Position numbers and translations under genes: made by a program. The notes under the pieces are model-generated. The model was not told the origin of the DNA, did not search any database, and saw nothing but the letters and a program-made list of their open reading frames with translations. 64,000 nt of DNA from Daucus carota subsp. sativus (Eukaryota; Streptophyta; Magnoliopsida; Apiales; Apiaceae): assembly GCF_001625215.2 (NCBI RefSeq), contig NC_030381.2, forward strand, positions 55,105,214-55,169,213, in the 5' to 3' direction. This document shows positions 13,007 through 23,899 of the stretch, one piece after another (position 1 is the stretch's first letter; every line of letters begins with the position of its first letter).

Positions 13007-13060
13007 GTTTATCAACATTTTGAATCAAGAGAAGCAGACAAAATTTAAATTCTTACAGAC

Positions 13061-13998
13061 ATGTCTGGTGTATCACTTGCTGTCGCTCCTCGTTCTGAGG
13101 CTGATCAAAGCAAAGTCTCTGGGATGACCTCACAGCAAAAATCTTCTCATCGCCCACAGCAAGATCAGACTGGAGGTGTAATGGGATCCCTGCGTGTAAT
13201 TGAACTACAATTAGTTGCTTTCATAATGGTTTTTTCTGCTAGTGGCCTAGTTCCACTCCTTGACCTTGTTTTTCCAGCCTTTGCCACGGCTTATCTTTTT
13301 GCACTCTCTCGACTAGCTTTCCCTGCCCATGGCAAAACTAATGCCCCTCCAGAGGTATTTCATAACAGTAAACTCTTCCGCTTTTATGTTATTCTTGGGA
13401 CCACCATAGGGCTGTTCTTCCCATTGGCTTACGTTCTAGGTGGATTTGCAAGGGGTGATGATCATGCTGTTCGGTCAGCGACTCCCCATTTGTTTCTGCT
13501 CTCATTTCAGATCCTAACCGAGAACTTAATCAGTGGATTCGCTTTGTTTTCGCCTCCGGTGAGGGCATTGGTACCTTTGCTTTATACGATTAGAAGGCTT
13601 TTTGTGATTCTTGACTGGCTACAAGATGTATGGTTGAATAAAACCCTGTCATCAGATGCCAAGTTGAAGGCAAGTCTTTTCTCTCTGGCAATATGTTTAC
13701 TTTATCATCATCGTTGCTCCTTGTTTTACGCTGTTATTTTAACTCTTCTGCGGTACTAATTCTGACAAAAATGGCTTAGGATGTCTCGTGGTATTGGTTT
13801 GGGAGGAGCTTAGCTGCAGCAAATCTAGCCTATTTTTCAATCAATCTGCTCGTATTCCTTATTCCGCGCTTCCTGCCACGAGCATTTGAGAGGTATTTCA
13901 GTGAGAGGGATGAAATGCATTCCAAGGCTGCAGAAGACAATTACGCCAAAGCTGCAGCAAAGCAATCCAAGTCTGCCGATGAAAAGAAATCTGATTAA
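13061..13998 (+). CDS. Conserved plant multi-pass membrane protein (DUF7733-like)
   Basis: Two coding exons, 13061-13669 and 13780-13998, give 275 aa. Residues 1-40 are polar (MSGVSLAVAPRSEADQ, then many S, Q and P). Several hydrophobic spans follow: IELQLVAFIMVFSASGLVPLL, FPAFATAYLFALSRLAF, FYVILGTTIGLFFPLAYVLGG, HLFLLSFQILTENLISGFALF, LAAANLAYFSINLLVFLI. The C-terminus is a soluble Lys/Ala-rich tail ending KSADEKKSD. I recognise it as a conserved plant family without a known biochemical role; the DUF7733 label is from memory. The intron at 13670-13779 uses a GC donor (AAG|GCAAGT). The choice is forced: only this junction joins AKLK to DVSWYWFGRSLAAANL in frame. Reading through the intron gives a 232-aa truncated form ending at 13759. 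Confidence 0.85.
13670..13779 (+). other. GC-AG intron
   Basis: The exon ends TTGAAG and the intron begins GCAAGT, ending GGCTTAG. Apart from the C it matches U1 perfectly, as GC donors usually do. The nearest GT (after GGCAA) would shift the frame and lose the conserved WYWFGRSLAAANL segment. Confidence 0.85.
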
Positions 13999-14276
13999 CT
14001 TCTGCTGTTAAATATAACGAGAAACAGACCTTGTTGCTTTGAACTTAAAATGTAATTTGTTAGTCGCTTACATTTCATGGTATGTACTGCAACTGAAATT
14101 GTAGTTTTTAAGGCGCTTACTATGTGAATAATGTGTGTTATTTAGTACTAGTTTGTATAATACAAGTGCCCTAGATGTTTATGATTTTTAGCACCGGGTT
14201 GAATGTGTTTGATATTTCAATACTCAATCTGCTGGATGCATTTAGCTTTGATCGTGTTTACCCCTGACTGTGTACT

Positions 14277-14350
14277 CGCTTAGATGTTTTTGAGAGAACT
14301 TGTTACTTAACATCGCTTAGATGTTTTTGAGAGAACTTGTTACTTAACAT
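14277..14350. repeat. Perfect 37-bp tandem duplication
   Basis: The unit beginning CGCTTAGATGTTTTTGAGAG and ending TTACTTAACAT is present twice without a mismatch (14277-14313 and 14314-14350). It lies in the convergent space between the membrane-protein gene and the P450 gene. Less exact duplications follow at 14352-14442 (CGGAGTTCAGA.TAACACTTT twice) and 14497-14600 (GATGATTCAGT.TAATATTAAC twice), so 14.28-14.60 kb is a run of small duplications. No gene is visible in 13999-14889. Confidence 0.9.
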
Positions 14351-14889
14351 GGTATCGCTATCGGAGTTCAGACTAACACTTTGAGATTTAACATAGTATT
14401 AGAGCTCTCGGAGTTCAGATTAACACTTTGAGGTTTGACATGGTATCATCAGAGGTTTTGGGAGAGCTTAGGCCAACACCAGAGAATTGGTCACAGTGTA
14501 ATGAAGATGATTCAGTATAATATTAACATTTATAGATTATATAGATGGTTAACAGCATAATAAAGATGATTCAGTGTAATATTAACATGTATAGATGGTG
14601 TATTATTCCAAGAGTTTGTGTTTGCAATCAGGGGAGACTTGTTATCTGTACAAATGAATCTGTTATATATCGATGTTTTTTTTCCCTAATATGGATCCTT
14701 AAGATGCATATTCTAGGCCTCTCTTTCCTTCCCGTTCCCCTTTAGGTAGGGGCAAGGGAAATGCAATAGTGCAAAATTTGGTGAGCAAGTAGCTTCAGCT
14801 TCATTCCGGGGATGGCCAATGTGCTTGGTTTCTCGGAATCGTCTGCTGGCTACTTCCAGGTGCAGCTTCTGTGGAAATATTCGTGTTCT

Positions 14890-17257
14890 TCAGCAGTAGA
14901 CATGGTCTGCCTCTTCGTCGTCTTGTCTTGACGGATGATTTCTACCTCCTCGAGCTCTGATTTTATGTTTCTCAGATATCTGGATATGTAAACCGTTAGG
15001 GAACTGGAGGCCTGGTGTTCGGACAATGTCTCCTCCTTTCATGAGTACCCATCTGAGGATTTTGATGCAATGAGTTAGTTGTATCTGCAGCAGAATGTGC
15101 AGAGAAAATCGCAGGAGTGTAATGATAAATGTACCTGTACTTAGTGACCAAGCAGTGAAGAAAAACCGCCATTTGGACCTTAGTGAAATCGGTTCCAACA
15201 CAAAATCTCATTCCGCCTCCAAAAGCCATGAAATTCTTTGATGCGCCCTTTAATTCTGATTCCTGCATTTGATTATGTAGAGACTTGAGAATTCAGAGCC
15301 AATGTTGTTCTGTAAAGAACTCTAATCTTATATCTTATTTACAAACGTTTTGCATCTGCGTTAACTGACAGGTAAGGCGCGAGGTAAGAAGAGAACATTG
15401 GCTTACCTCCCATCTCCAAGGATTAAACTGAAGAGGATCTTTGTAGGTGGAAGGGTTTAAGTGCACAGCCGGAGGACACACCATCACTGCCCAACCTGCG
15501 GGAATGGTATGTTCTGCATAAACGATGATTCTTTGTTAATATGCTACGCTGATTTGAGCTTCTGCAGTAGTTCTCAGAAAATTTTGTACAATAGCTAGTA
15601 CTTACCCTTGTACTTGATATCTTTCAACGCTTTTCTGAATATTCCTGGAACTATATTTCCGAGTCTTGCTGTTTCATTTATGACCTGCAGATCAGTCAGT
15701 TCAGTTAGCACAGAGCAAGTACTTGTGTCAACTTTTATGTCAGATTTTCCGCTTGACAATGGAACTTTGAAACACACCTGAAATGTGAACTTCATTGATT
15801 TGTATTCTTTCCATGTGAGTCCAAGCTCTGAATCTTCCCTTTTCCTTAGAATCGCGTCATGTTCTTCCTGTGGGTGAAATTCAGCATGTTAACTGTGGTA
15901 TTCATGAAAAACTGTCTGGTTCCTTGTTATGTCAATAGATATCTCTACTTACTGTTAATTCCTTTAACACATGAGGATTCTCTGCAAGCATTTTAATGGC
16001 GAAAGTTATAGCCAGCGAAGTTGTCTCAAAGCTAGCAAACAGTAGTACAAACATCAAGTCCAGAGCTACTGCTTCTGTAAGGACAGTATCCTTTCTCTGA
16101 AGTTCTTCTAGGACGTAATCATAGAAATCCCTTTGGACCTTGTTAGGTCTTCTCCGTCTTTCTTCTAGCATGTTCTCCAGCATTGTCATCGCCTTCTTCC
16201 TTCCCTGATAGAACTCAGAGAAGTCAAAATCATATATACAAATATGCACAATTCTGTCTAGGGAGATCCCTCTCCTTCTGGTATAGCGACAAATTATGTC
16301 TATGGTTTCTTGAATTTGGTCTCCATAAAATATTTTAGCTGTGATGACAAATGTGATAAAAATCGGCATTGCAGGAACTATTCTTATCTGGGATTAAAAC
16401 CAGAGTTGAAGCCAGGTCCAGTTTACCTGTAAACACTTGTGGTAAGCTGTTCCAGGAATGTTTAGTGGGAAGGAGATTAGTCCTTTTATAAAAGCTACAA
16501 AGTTCTCGCGCAAATTCTCTGAAGACTTCTCTGGATCATGACTAATAAGTTTCTTTGCAGTCAGGTCGAATATCATCTGCAAACATCAAAGCCTTTAAGT
16601 TAATATATGAACAGAACCAGTAGCTGCAATTTTTCGGTGAGAATAGATAAGGGCGATTATACTTACTGCTGCACTCGCATCTTTCAGTTCCACAGTTTCC
16701 TGCCTCGACCACATATCTAAGCTCTTATTTGCCGCCTGTTCAACTTCAGTTAGCATTTTCCTCAGGCTTTCAGGACCAAATAAATTCAGTACCATACCCT
16801 TGAGGTACTTGTAAATGAATCCGTGCAGAGAGCCAACGTTCTGTTTCCCGAAGATCTCTGTGAAGGTATCCGGATACCAGCTCTGGAACAGACGGCCTTC
16901 TTGCTGGAAAATGTAGTAATTCAGATCCGAGTTTGTTGATACTATGACTGGCCGTCCTACTAAACTGGTCCGGAAAACTGGACCATATCTGCAGACAAAT
17001 TCTGTCAGAGGAAACCACAAAGGGCACGAATACTTGTAAATAAGTAGCTGATCATACCTTTTCATTCGTTCTTTCACAAAGGGCGGAATATCTGATGATG
17101 AATTGGAAGCAAAGAATTCAAGGCTTTCACCGAGTAGAGGCAATCCCATTGAACCAGGAGGGAGATTTCCATTGCATCTAGGATTACTCCATCGATGAAT
17201 CCAATGCACGAAGCTTAAAGCCACTAAAGCTGCAATGCAGAGACAAACTGTCCACAT
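14890..17257 (-). CDS. Cytochrome P450, CYP87 family
   Basis: Nine exons on minus, all GT-AG and in phase: 17257-17058, 16988-16667, 16576-16427, 16204-15953, 15867-15778, 15684-15606, 15513-15407, 15262-15135, 15052-14890; 496 aa. An N-terminal membrane anchor (VCLCIAALVALSFVHWI) precedes the proline-rich hinge LPPGSMGLPLLGES. The I-helix reads LLFASFETTS (about 279-288). The ExxR is ETAR (342-345), the PERF-type region FNPWRWE, and the haem loop FGGGMRFCVG has Cys421. The long signature SKNFMAFGGGMRFCVGTDF is typical of CYP87. Family knowledge: CYP87 enzymes oxidise sterols and triterpenes, and some CYP87A members cleave the sterol side chain in cardenolide plants. The usual C-terminus (FPNGLHIQISEK) is followed by about 20 extra polar residues (HKIRARGGRNHPSRQ and on). 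Substrate unknown. Confidence 0.93.
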
Positions 17258-17496
17258 CTTTTGCCAGTAACTGACAGGTATGTTACTCGTATCTGGACTC
17301 GAATCAGATAATAATTCTTTCGTAGAGTAGCCTAGTCTTATATGCTATCTTGCAATGCCTCGGAGAAAATAAAGTTAATGTAGGTAGTCTGTAAGGCGAG
17401 ACACCAAAGAGAAGAAAGTGCTGGCATGTATCTCAGTATCTTGACCTGAACTACTTAAATAGGCTGGCCAGATTACGTATCCGGTTAGAATAATAT

Positions 17497-17743
17497 GGGG
17501 CCGTCTAGGTGAGCTTAAAATTAGTGCTTTTTTGCTTAAAGTAAAAAAGTGAAGTAGAAGTCAGAAGCAAATTAAGACTTATAAGTGATTAAACTGTTTG
17601 GGAAAGAAGCAGAAGTATTGAAATAAAAGTTGGTAATCTCAACTTCTTTTTAGTACTTCTGGACTTTTTAAACCAACGGTACAAATAAGTGTTTCTAACT
17701 TATAAAATCCAGAAGCCGGGCTTATAAGCGGTTGCCAAACACC
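17497..17743. mobile_element. MITE (GGCCGTYT...CCAAACACC family)
   Basis: Begins about GGGGCCGTCTAGGTGAGCTT and ends about GGTTGCCAAACACCAC. Internal words CTTATAAGTGATTAAA, AAGAAGCAGAAGT and AATAAGTG.TTCTAACTTATAAA recur in the same order at 66-307 near the window start. It lies about 240 bp upstream of the P450 start codon, within the likely promoter. No clear target duplication was found. Confidence 0.65.
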
Positions 17744-20700
17744 ACTATTATGCAGTGAAGTTGTCATCTTTCCTTTATTGAAGTTGGTTGCTCGAAAAGC
17801 TGTCCAAGTAGTTGAGATAAGATTAAAATTAGCTAGAATAATCATGTCTGGAACTCGCCCATTATCAGATGTCAACGCCAAGTATAAAATTAGCGTAAAA
17901 CTCTGCAGAACTATGAAGCCTACACGATGCTTCGTGCTGTGTCCCCTCCTGTCCCTCCCTCGCTTTGAATATGCATAATGCAGGACTAAAGAAATGCGAG
18001 GCAGAAATGTAGGCACTATTTTAAGAGATCTGCAGCAGCAAAAGGTCGTATATTCCCTAGATTTGAGACGATAGAGGTTCAAAGGATCTGGATGATGAAA
18101 CCAATCTTCAGATGATGATTAAAAACTAGAATCTAATGAGTTATCAACTCCTCTGAGGTTCAACAACCTGCGTAAATCTTATAAAAATTGCGCTAAATAC
18201 TTTGGTATCTACTCGACATTAGTATTTTACACATGTTTCTTCAGAAATATTAGTTTCTTTCTTGTTTGCTAGATATGCATCTCATCTTAAATCTTCAACT
18301 GCCTCTCCCCATATCTAAGTTGCATCACTAGTGGATTCGTTTCGATATCTAAGATCCTAAAGTACGGGTACACAAAGCTCATGTATCAGCAAAAAAAAAA
18401 AAGCATTCAGCGGGATGTGGGAAAAATTAAAAGTTCTGGTGAAACGAGTTCTGATATCATGTTAAGTAACCCTCGACCTGACGGATCTTATATTATTGAG
18501 CATATGCAATCTGAAAACCAACCTTGAACTTCCATCCCTTGTGGGTACAAGTTACAACAATTGTTAACTTTCACAAAATGCACTTCAATAAAAGAAGAAG
18601 CATCAAATCAAAATTTTCTTTTGACCATAGACAAAGTGAACTTTCAGAATTCAAGGCATTGAATTTATTGGCATTGCTTGGCCTTTAAGGATGTTCCGCA
18701 GAACCTTTTGTTCTACTTGTTCAGTTGTTATTGTCAAATAATTCGATATCACATTATTACGTAGCCGAAATATTACAATTTAGAATACGAAATTAAATTA
18801 TTACTTAAGCTACGCTTTCTTTTGATTTTTTTTTTTCATGATTATCAGACGCGATCTCTCTGCAATGGAGGTTATTCTGAGAAGTCTGATTATCACTGCA
18901 AGATATAGAGCAAATCTAAACATGTTTCGGAGCTGTGACGGAGCTACAAAGGGACTAGTCGCCGGTAAAATCCCCACTGACTTTTTTCCTCCGTCGCTGA
19001 TTAAAAGTAAATCAGAATTTTTTTTTAAACTAAAAGTTAGTATAAGTTATTTCTTCAGTAACTTAAATTTTTAAAATAAATGTTTACAAAATTATTCATA
19101 GATCATACCGTAAGTAATCCATAAATCACTTTTTATTATTAAAATTTTAAAAATCATTAATAAATCAAAATTATTTAAACAAACTCTAGTTTACCACGTT
19201 GAGTCACAATTTTAAAGCCATTTACGAAGTTGTTCGTTGATCAGGTTAGATTTTCGAATATTTTCAGGTTTACAGTTCACATAAAAGTTCAAATGCTTGA
19301 TTTATAGAATGAAATAGCTTGCTTCAGCTCTTCATTTGGGCTTCTCAATGGGGTCAAGAGCCATTACTCCTTGAGATCTATCTGGAGAGTTCTATTAATC
19401 ATTTTGTTCTTCCTCCTACATTGCTGCTGTAATAATCAATCTTATTTAAGGTCGAAAGTTCGAGTTTACCACTGATTATCGAAAATTTAACCAGGTGACG
19501 ATGAGTAGAGTAGTACTCTCCTAAATATTTTAACATGCGGAGAATTGTATGTCTGTGAGTTCTGAAACTGGGGGTCCCACCTGTCTTGATGGTACTTAGA
19601 ATAAGTTGTATCAGATGATGGGAAGGGGGTCATTGACAGGGGATCCACCGTCCACAACACAGTAAGCATTTGATTATCAGATTATTATGTTCTAGGGGAT
19701 AGATGATCGGATGATGTGCTCTTTATCATAACAAAATATTTTGTTTGCTAATTTTGATAGAACAGAAATAGATATGCAGAAGGGTTTCGATGCGAACCGA
19801 ATCCGAATTGATTAATTATTTAGAATTTTATTATCATAAATTTAAATATTTTATTTTAAGTAATTTTAGTTTAACATTGACATGAATTCAGGTTGTAATC
19901 CGAATCATTATTCTTATACATGTGTTAGATTTGAAATTTTACTAAATTTTGTTATATATTTGAAAAAAATCTCGATTATCTGATTTAAATTGGAGGAATA
20001 TCAGATTGCAGTCCACAGCGGAGAAGAGAAAATACCCATTCATCCTCAGAGTAAAAAAAAAAATTGTCTCTTTCGAAATGGTCGAGCAGAGTGAAGAAAT
20101 GCACGTCCTTTCACATTGGTAGAGTGCAATTGAACTCCCAAGACTCTAAGTCACTTAATTAGGACTTTAATCAACACCACTAATTAGTATATCAAGTTGA
20201 AAAATAATACATGTTTAACTTAACTTCATGATTGAGAATATTTAGCCCAAAAGTGTTTGTTTTTCCAGTCCAAAACCTTGCCGTGCGCCTTAAAATTGTC
20301 CTACACTTAATTAAATACTCTACATAATACAACTGTCTCCTGGTCAATAGGCTTTGCAAAATTTATGATTAAATAAACCATGTTAACGCTTAATTGTTGT
20401 CAACGCGTAAGAATCTTTCGATTAATCTAAACTTTTTTAAATAATTAATTAAAAATTACTTGGCAGAGATGAGACAACCCATTTATTTGGAACAGTTGGA
20501 GACACGAGGTTCCATGTGTTTGTAACTTAAGTGTGGTGATTAATTCTTAATCCGTGATTAGGACAGTGGTTTGCTACATTTGGATGTGTTAACTTGTTTA
20601 ATGACCAGTTAAACATCCTAGTCACTAAAACGTAAGCTGTGGTTTCTACTTATGTTATATTGTATGATCACTGTGCAAATTGCTGCTTTGCTGGTGTTGA

Positions 20701-20890
20701 TATAGAAAAAAGGTGGCTGGCTTTAGCTGCTATGCACGTCCATACTCTAAAATAAGTTTAATCTATTCCCAAGCTTTAATAAAATAAAATAATAACAAAT
20801 AATTTAAAGATCCTAATCTATATATACTCTCATACATTTTTCAAAATTTGAGACCCGAGGATTAGTTCTAAATACATACGTACACTGAAA
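17744..20890. other. Gene-free AT-rich intergenic region
   Basis: I see no gene here. Short open frames (for example at 18838-19074) have low-complexity or unrecognisable translations and no splice partners. The segment separates the P450 promoter from the MITE and Helitron debris further right. Confidence 0.6.
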
Positions 20891-20896
20891 TAAGAG

Positions 20897-21220
20897 TCTG
20901 TTTGAGAGTGTTGTTAAAAATTGTTGTGCGGTCAGAAAAAATGCTGTTGTAGAAATCAGATAATTGTTTGATAATTGCTTATTTTAAGTTATAATATAAA
21001 AAAATATTTTTGTGGCGAGGTTTGATAGTGAAATTTGTAACATCTTTCTGCAAAAGCAGCTTTTTCCAAAAGTATGAGAGGACCTGCTTTTTCTAAAAGT
21101 AGCTTTCCAGCTAAAAGCTGTTGTTCAGAAAAGCTGTTTGTAGATTTACCAAACAGCTTTTCATCTACTTTTCAGCAAAAAGCTGCTGTTGCTGTTTGCA
21201 ACAGCAACCCCAAACAATAC
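20897..21220. mobile_element. MITE-like fold-back element
   Basis: The left end CTGTTTGAGAGTGTTGTTAA and the reverse complement of the right end, TATTGTTTGGGGTTGCTGTT, align as imperfect terminal inverted repeats. The interior has many AAGCTG/CAGCTT words (for example AGCTAAAAGCTGTTGTT and CAGCAAAAAGCTGCTG). hAT-like in style, but no target duplication was identified. Confidence 0.55.
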
Positions 21221-21982
21221 CTAATTATAGGTGAGATGAAAAAGTAAGATGAAAGAAAAAATCACTCTTTTTTTTTTTTTGGACAAACCACCGAAATTTA
21301 CTCTTCTTTTCTTTGACAAACCACCAAAATGTACTTAAAATGCTAAATGTCAGTTCCTCATGTTTAGGACCAAAATGAATATCTTATTGAGCCCATGTTT
21401 CGCAGACTAAATTTCAGGAAAACTGGATTCAACCTGAAACATTTGAGTGAGATGTTAGCTAGATTACGAAAATTGGCGTCTTTTGAGTTTTGCGTAAAAC
21501 GAGTTCACACTTCACCTTTTAATTATTAAAAGCGTATCAAGAAACTCTTAATCGAGTTATCAAAATATAAAAAATAATATTTGAAAATAGAGTTTTAATT
21601 TTTTCAAATATTTCTTAAAAAGTTGAAAAGCTCTTTTTCTATCCTCTATTTAACGTTCTTGAATAACTCTCGATAAAGAATAAAAAAATTATTGTCTTCA
21701 ATTTGTTAATACTTTTCACACTTATATTCACATAATGGAGTTCAAATGATGATAAAATGTCGAAAAAAGAATATACAAAAAGAGTATTATTGGAATTGAC
21801 ATTTTAAAAATATAGACTTGCATTAATCAAATATTAATATTAATTAGTATTAAATATCAAGAATATTTGTTAAGAATATATCTTGTAAGATAATTAAATA
21901 AGGATATTATTAATGCTCATTATGTTAAATTTAATTGATGAAAGTTCTTTTCGAAAACAAATTTATGCTTATTAATTAATAT

Positions 21983-22800
21983 AGCTTATAGCCCGTGCAA
22001 GGCACGTGAGCTTTTTAATTATTTATAAACTTTTTAAATATATTTTAAATGGTGTGAAAAAATTTAATTTATAAATAATAAATTAAAATTTTCAATAAAA
22101 TAAAATTCGAAATTATGATTTGTTTGTAAGTTAGAACTTTGGTAAATACATCATCACAGCCATTAATGATTTCAAATAAATTATTTTAATCAAGCACTTC
22201 CTTTTCTCGTATGTATCATGCCAAAGTATTAAATTTTATCTATTAAATTTTAATATATTTTGAGTGGAATACGTTATGCCAACTCCTATTAGATTATATT
22301 AATAAATGTATTTTATATTAAAATTATTATAATGTGATTTAAATATTTTTCAAAAAATTTATATGGTTCTAAATTAAAATTGATAAACATAATTTGTTTT
22401 GAATTAAGAAAAGGAATCATAAATATGCAATAAGAAGGTAGAATCTATTTTGGATTAAGAAAAACTTTTTTATATGTTTCTCACATAAATCCGGCTTATT
22501 AATTTTAAAATATATTATAAAAAAATTGTGACGGTGAGATTTATATGATTCCACGAATAAAACTGGTAGGAAATATTTATTTAGGATTAAAAAAAATCAT
22601 ATACATGTGAAAGACAGAATTTGTTTTGGATTCAGAAAAAGAATTATAAACATGCAAGTAGATATCAGTTGTCTTCTAGAACAGAATTTAATTTTGTTCC
22701 AATCTAACGGTGCTTATTTGTTCAATATAAGATCCAACAGATGATAAGCTTTTGGACCAGAGGACCATGCGACCAAATTATCTCCCTTACGCTTATTATA
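21983..22800 (-). mobile_element. Helitron-like copy, degraded
   Basis: Starts on plus with ATAGCTTATAGCCCGTGC then AAGGCACGTGAGC, an imperfect hairpin CCCGTGC/GCACGTG. It ends with TTGGACCAGAGGACCATGCG then a CCAAATTATCTCCCTTACGC run. The same two ends and interior occur in the copies at 55.2-57.6 kb. On minus this is the 3' hairpin of a Helitron, but the terminal CTAG has decayed to CTAT. Confidence 0.65.
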
Positions 22801-23880
22801 TATAAGTATATAATAAAATAAAATCCGGCGTCATTTCGTACTTAAAATTAATATTTGGTCGTCGTGTGCCGGTACAAAAGAAGTTAGTTAAGTTAGTAGT
22901 GCAATCTGAATTGAGTTTGACTTGTCACAGCATTTAATTTGATCCTAATTTTGGTAAAATTTATGTCTTTATATTATTTTTTATTTTACAGATATTATAT
23001 TATAAGATAACAACTGTATTATATACTCGAAGAACTAGTGGTTCTTTTTCATCCACGGCTTAAAGCGTAAAGCTGTCTTACAAATAGGAAAATTCTAGAA
23101 AATTGGAACTTATTATTTAATTTGTAATAATGCAAGTAAGCAATAATTAATTCACTGATTAAACCTTGCAAAACAAGTCACTTTGCTGTTTGTTTGATTT
23201 AAAGGTTGGTTTGTTTCTCAAGTTAATGAGATAAATTTGTCATCAAGGAGGAATTCGAACTTAACTGAAATTAAATTAAATAATTATGTGATTTTGATTG
23301 AATAAAACATGTAAATTAATACAGTCAATTGTGATAATTTTTTAAATATTAAATTATTAATATAACTCGTCGTAATATTTGATATGCTAGGCAATAAAGC
23401 TTTCCATTTTGAAAAAAGAATCAAAATTATCATGAAATTTATTCATACAGTTAAGTCTTATTTGCTTACTCTTTCAATTATTTATATAAGTTGAAAAGTA
23501 TAACACCTTTTTTTTTTTAAGAAAGACAAAAATACAAAACAAATAACATAATAATCAAAGCATTTTACATCATCTCATTAGTACAGTGGACCTTAGTTTG
23601 GGCCATTCTGGATTAATTTGTACGCCCAATTTAATATACTAACTAGACTATACAGCCAGTCCATTTCTGAGTGATCCACAAGTCCAATGGGCCTAACCTT
23701 ACTTGACATTATCATCACATTTTCATTTTCTCTATTTCTCGGTAAGCTTGTAGAACATTTGAGAAGGTGGCTAATTACCAAAACAGCCACCCCTTCCCCT
23801 TAATTTACAATATAATCCTCAAACTCTTATATATACACAGTTTCTCACTCTGTTTCATCTCTCTGCACAACTATCTCTCG
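22801..23880. promoter_or_regulatory. Upstream region of the PUX gene
   Basis: AT-rich sequence without a supported gene. A TATA-like CTTATATATACAC lies at about 23827, followed by a CT-rich leader (runs of TCTC up to 23896) that abuts the ATG at 23900. Such pyrimidine-rich leaders are common in plant housekeeping genes. Confidence 0.5.
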
Positions 23881-23899
23881 TCTCTCTCTCTCTCTCACA

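Noticed and set aside
13061..13759. The 232-residue single-exon reading of the membrane-protein gene
   Set aside because: It reads through a GC-AG intron. The spliced model restores the conserved C-terminal span and tail.
18838..19074. Plus-strand frame of 78 residues between the P450 and PUX genes
   Set aside because: There is no known motif, the C-terminus is a low-complexity F/K/S stretch, and it has no promoter or splice context.
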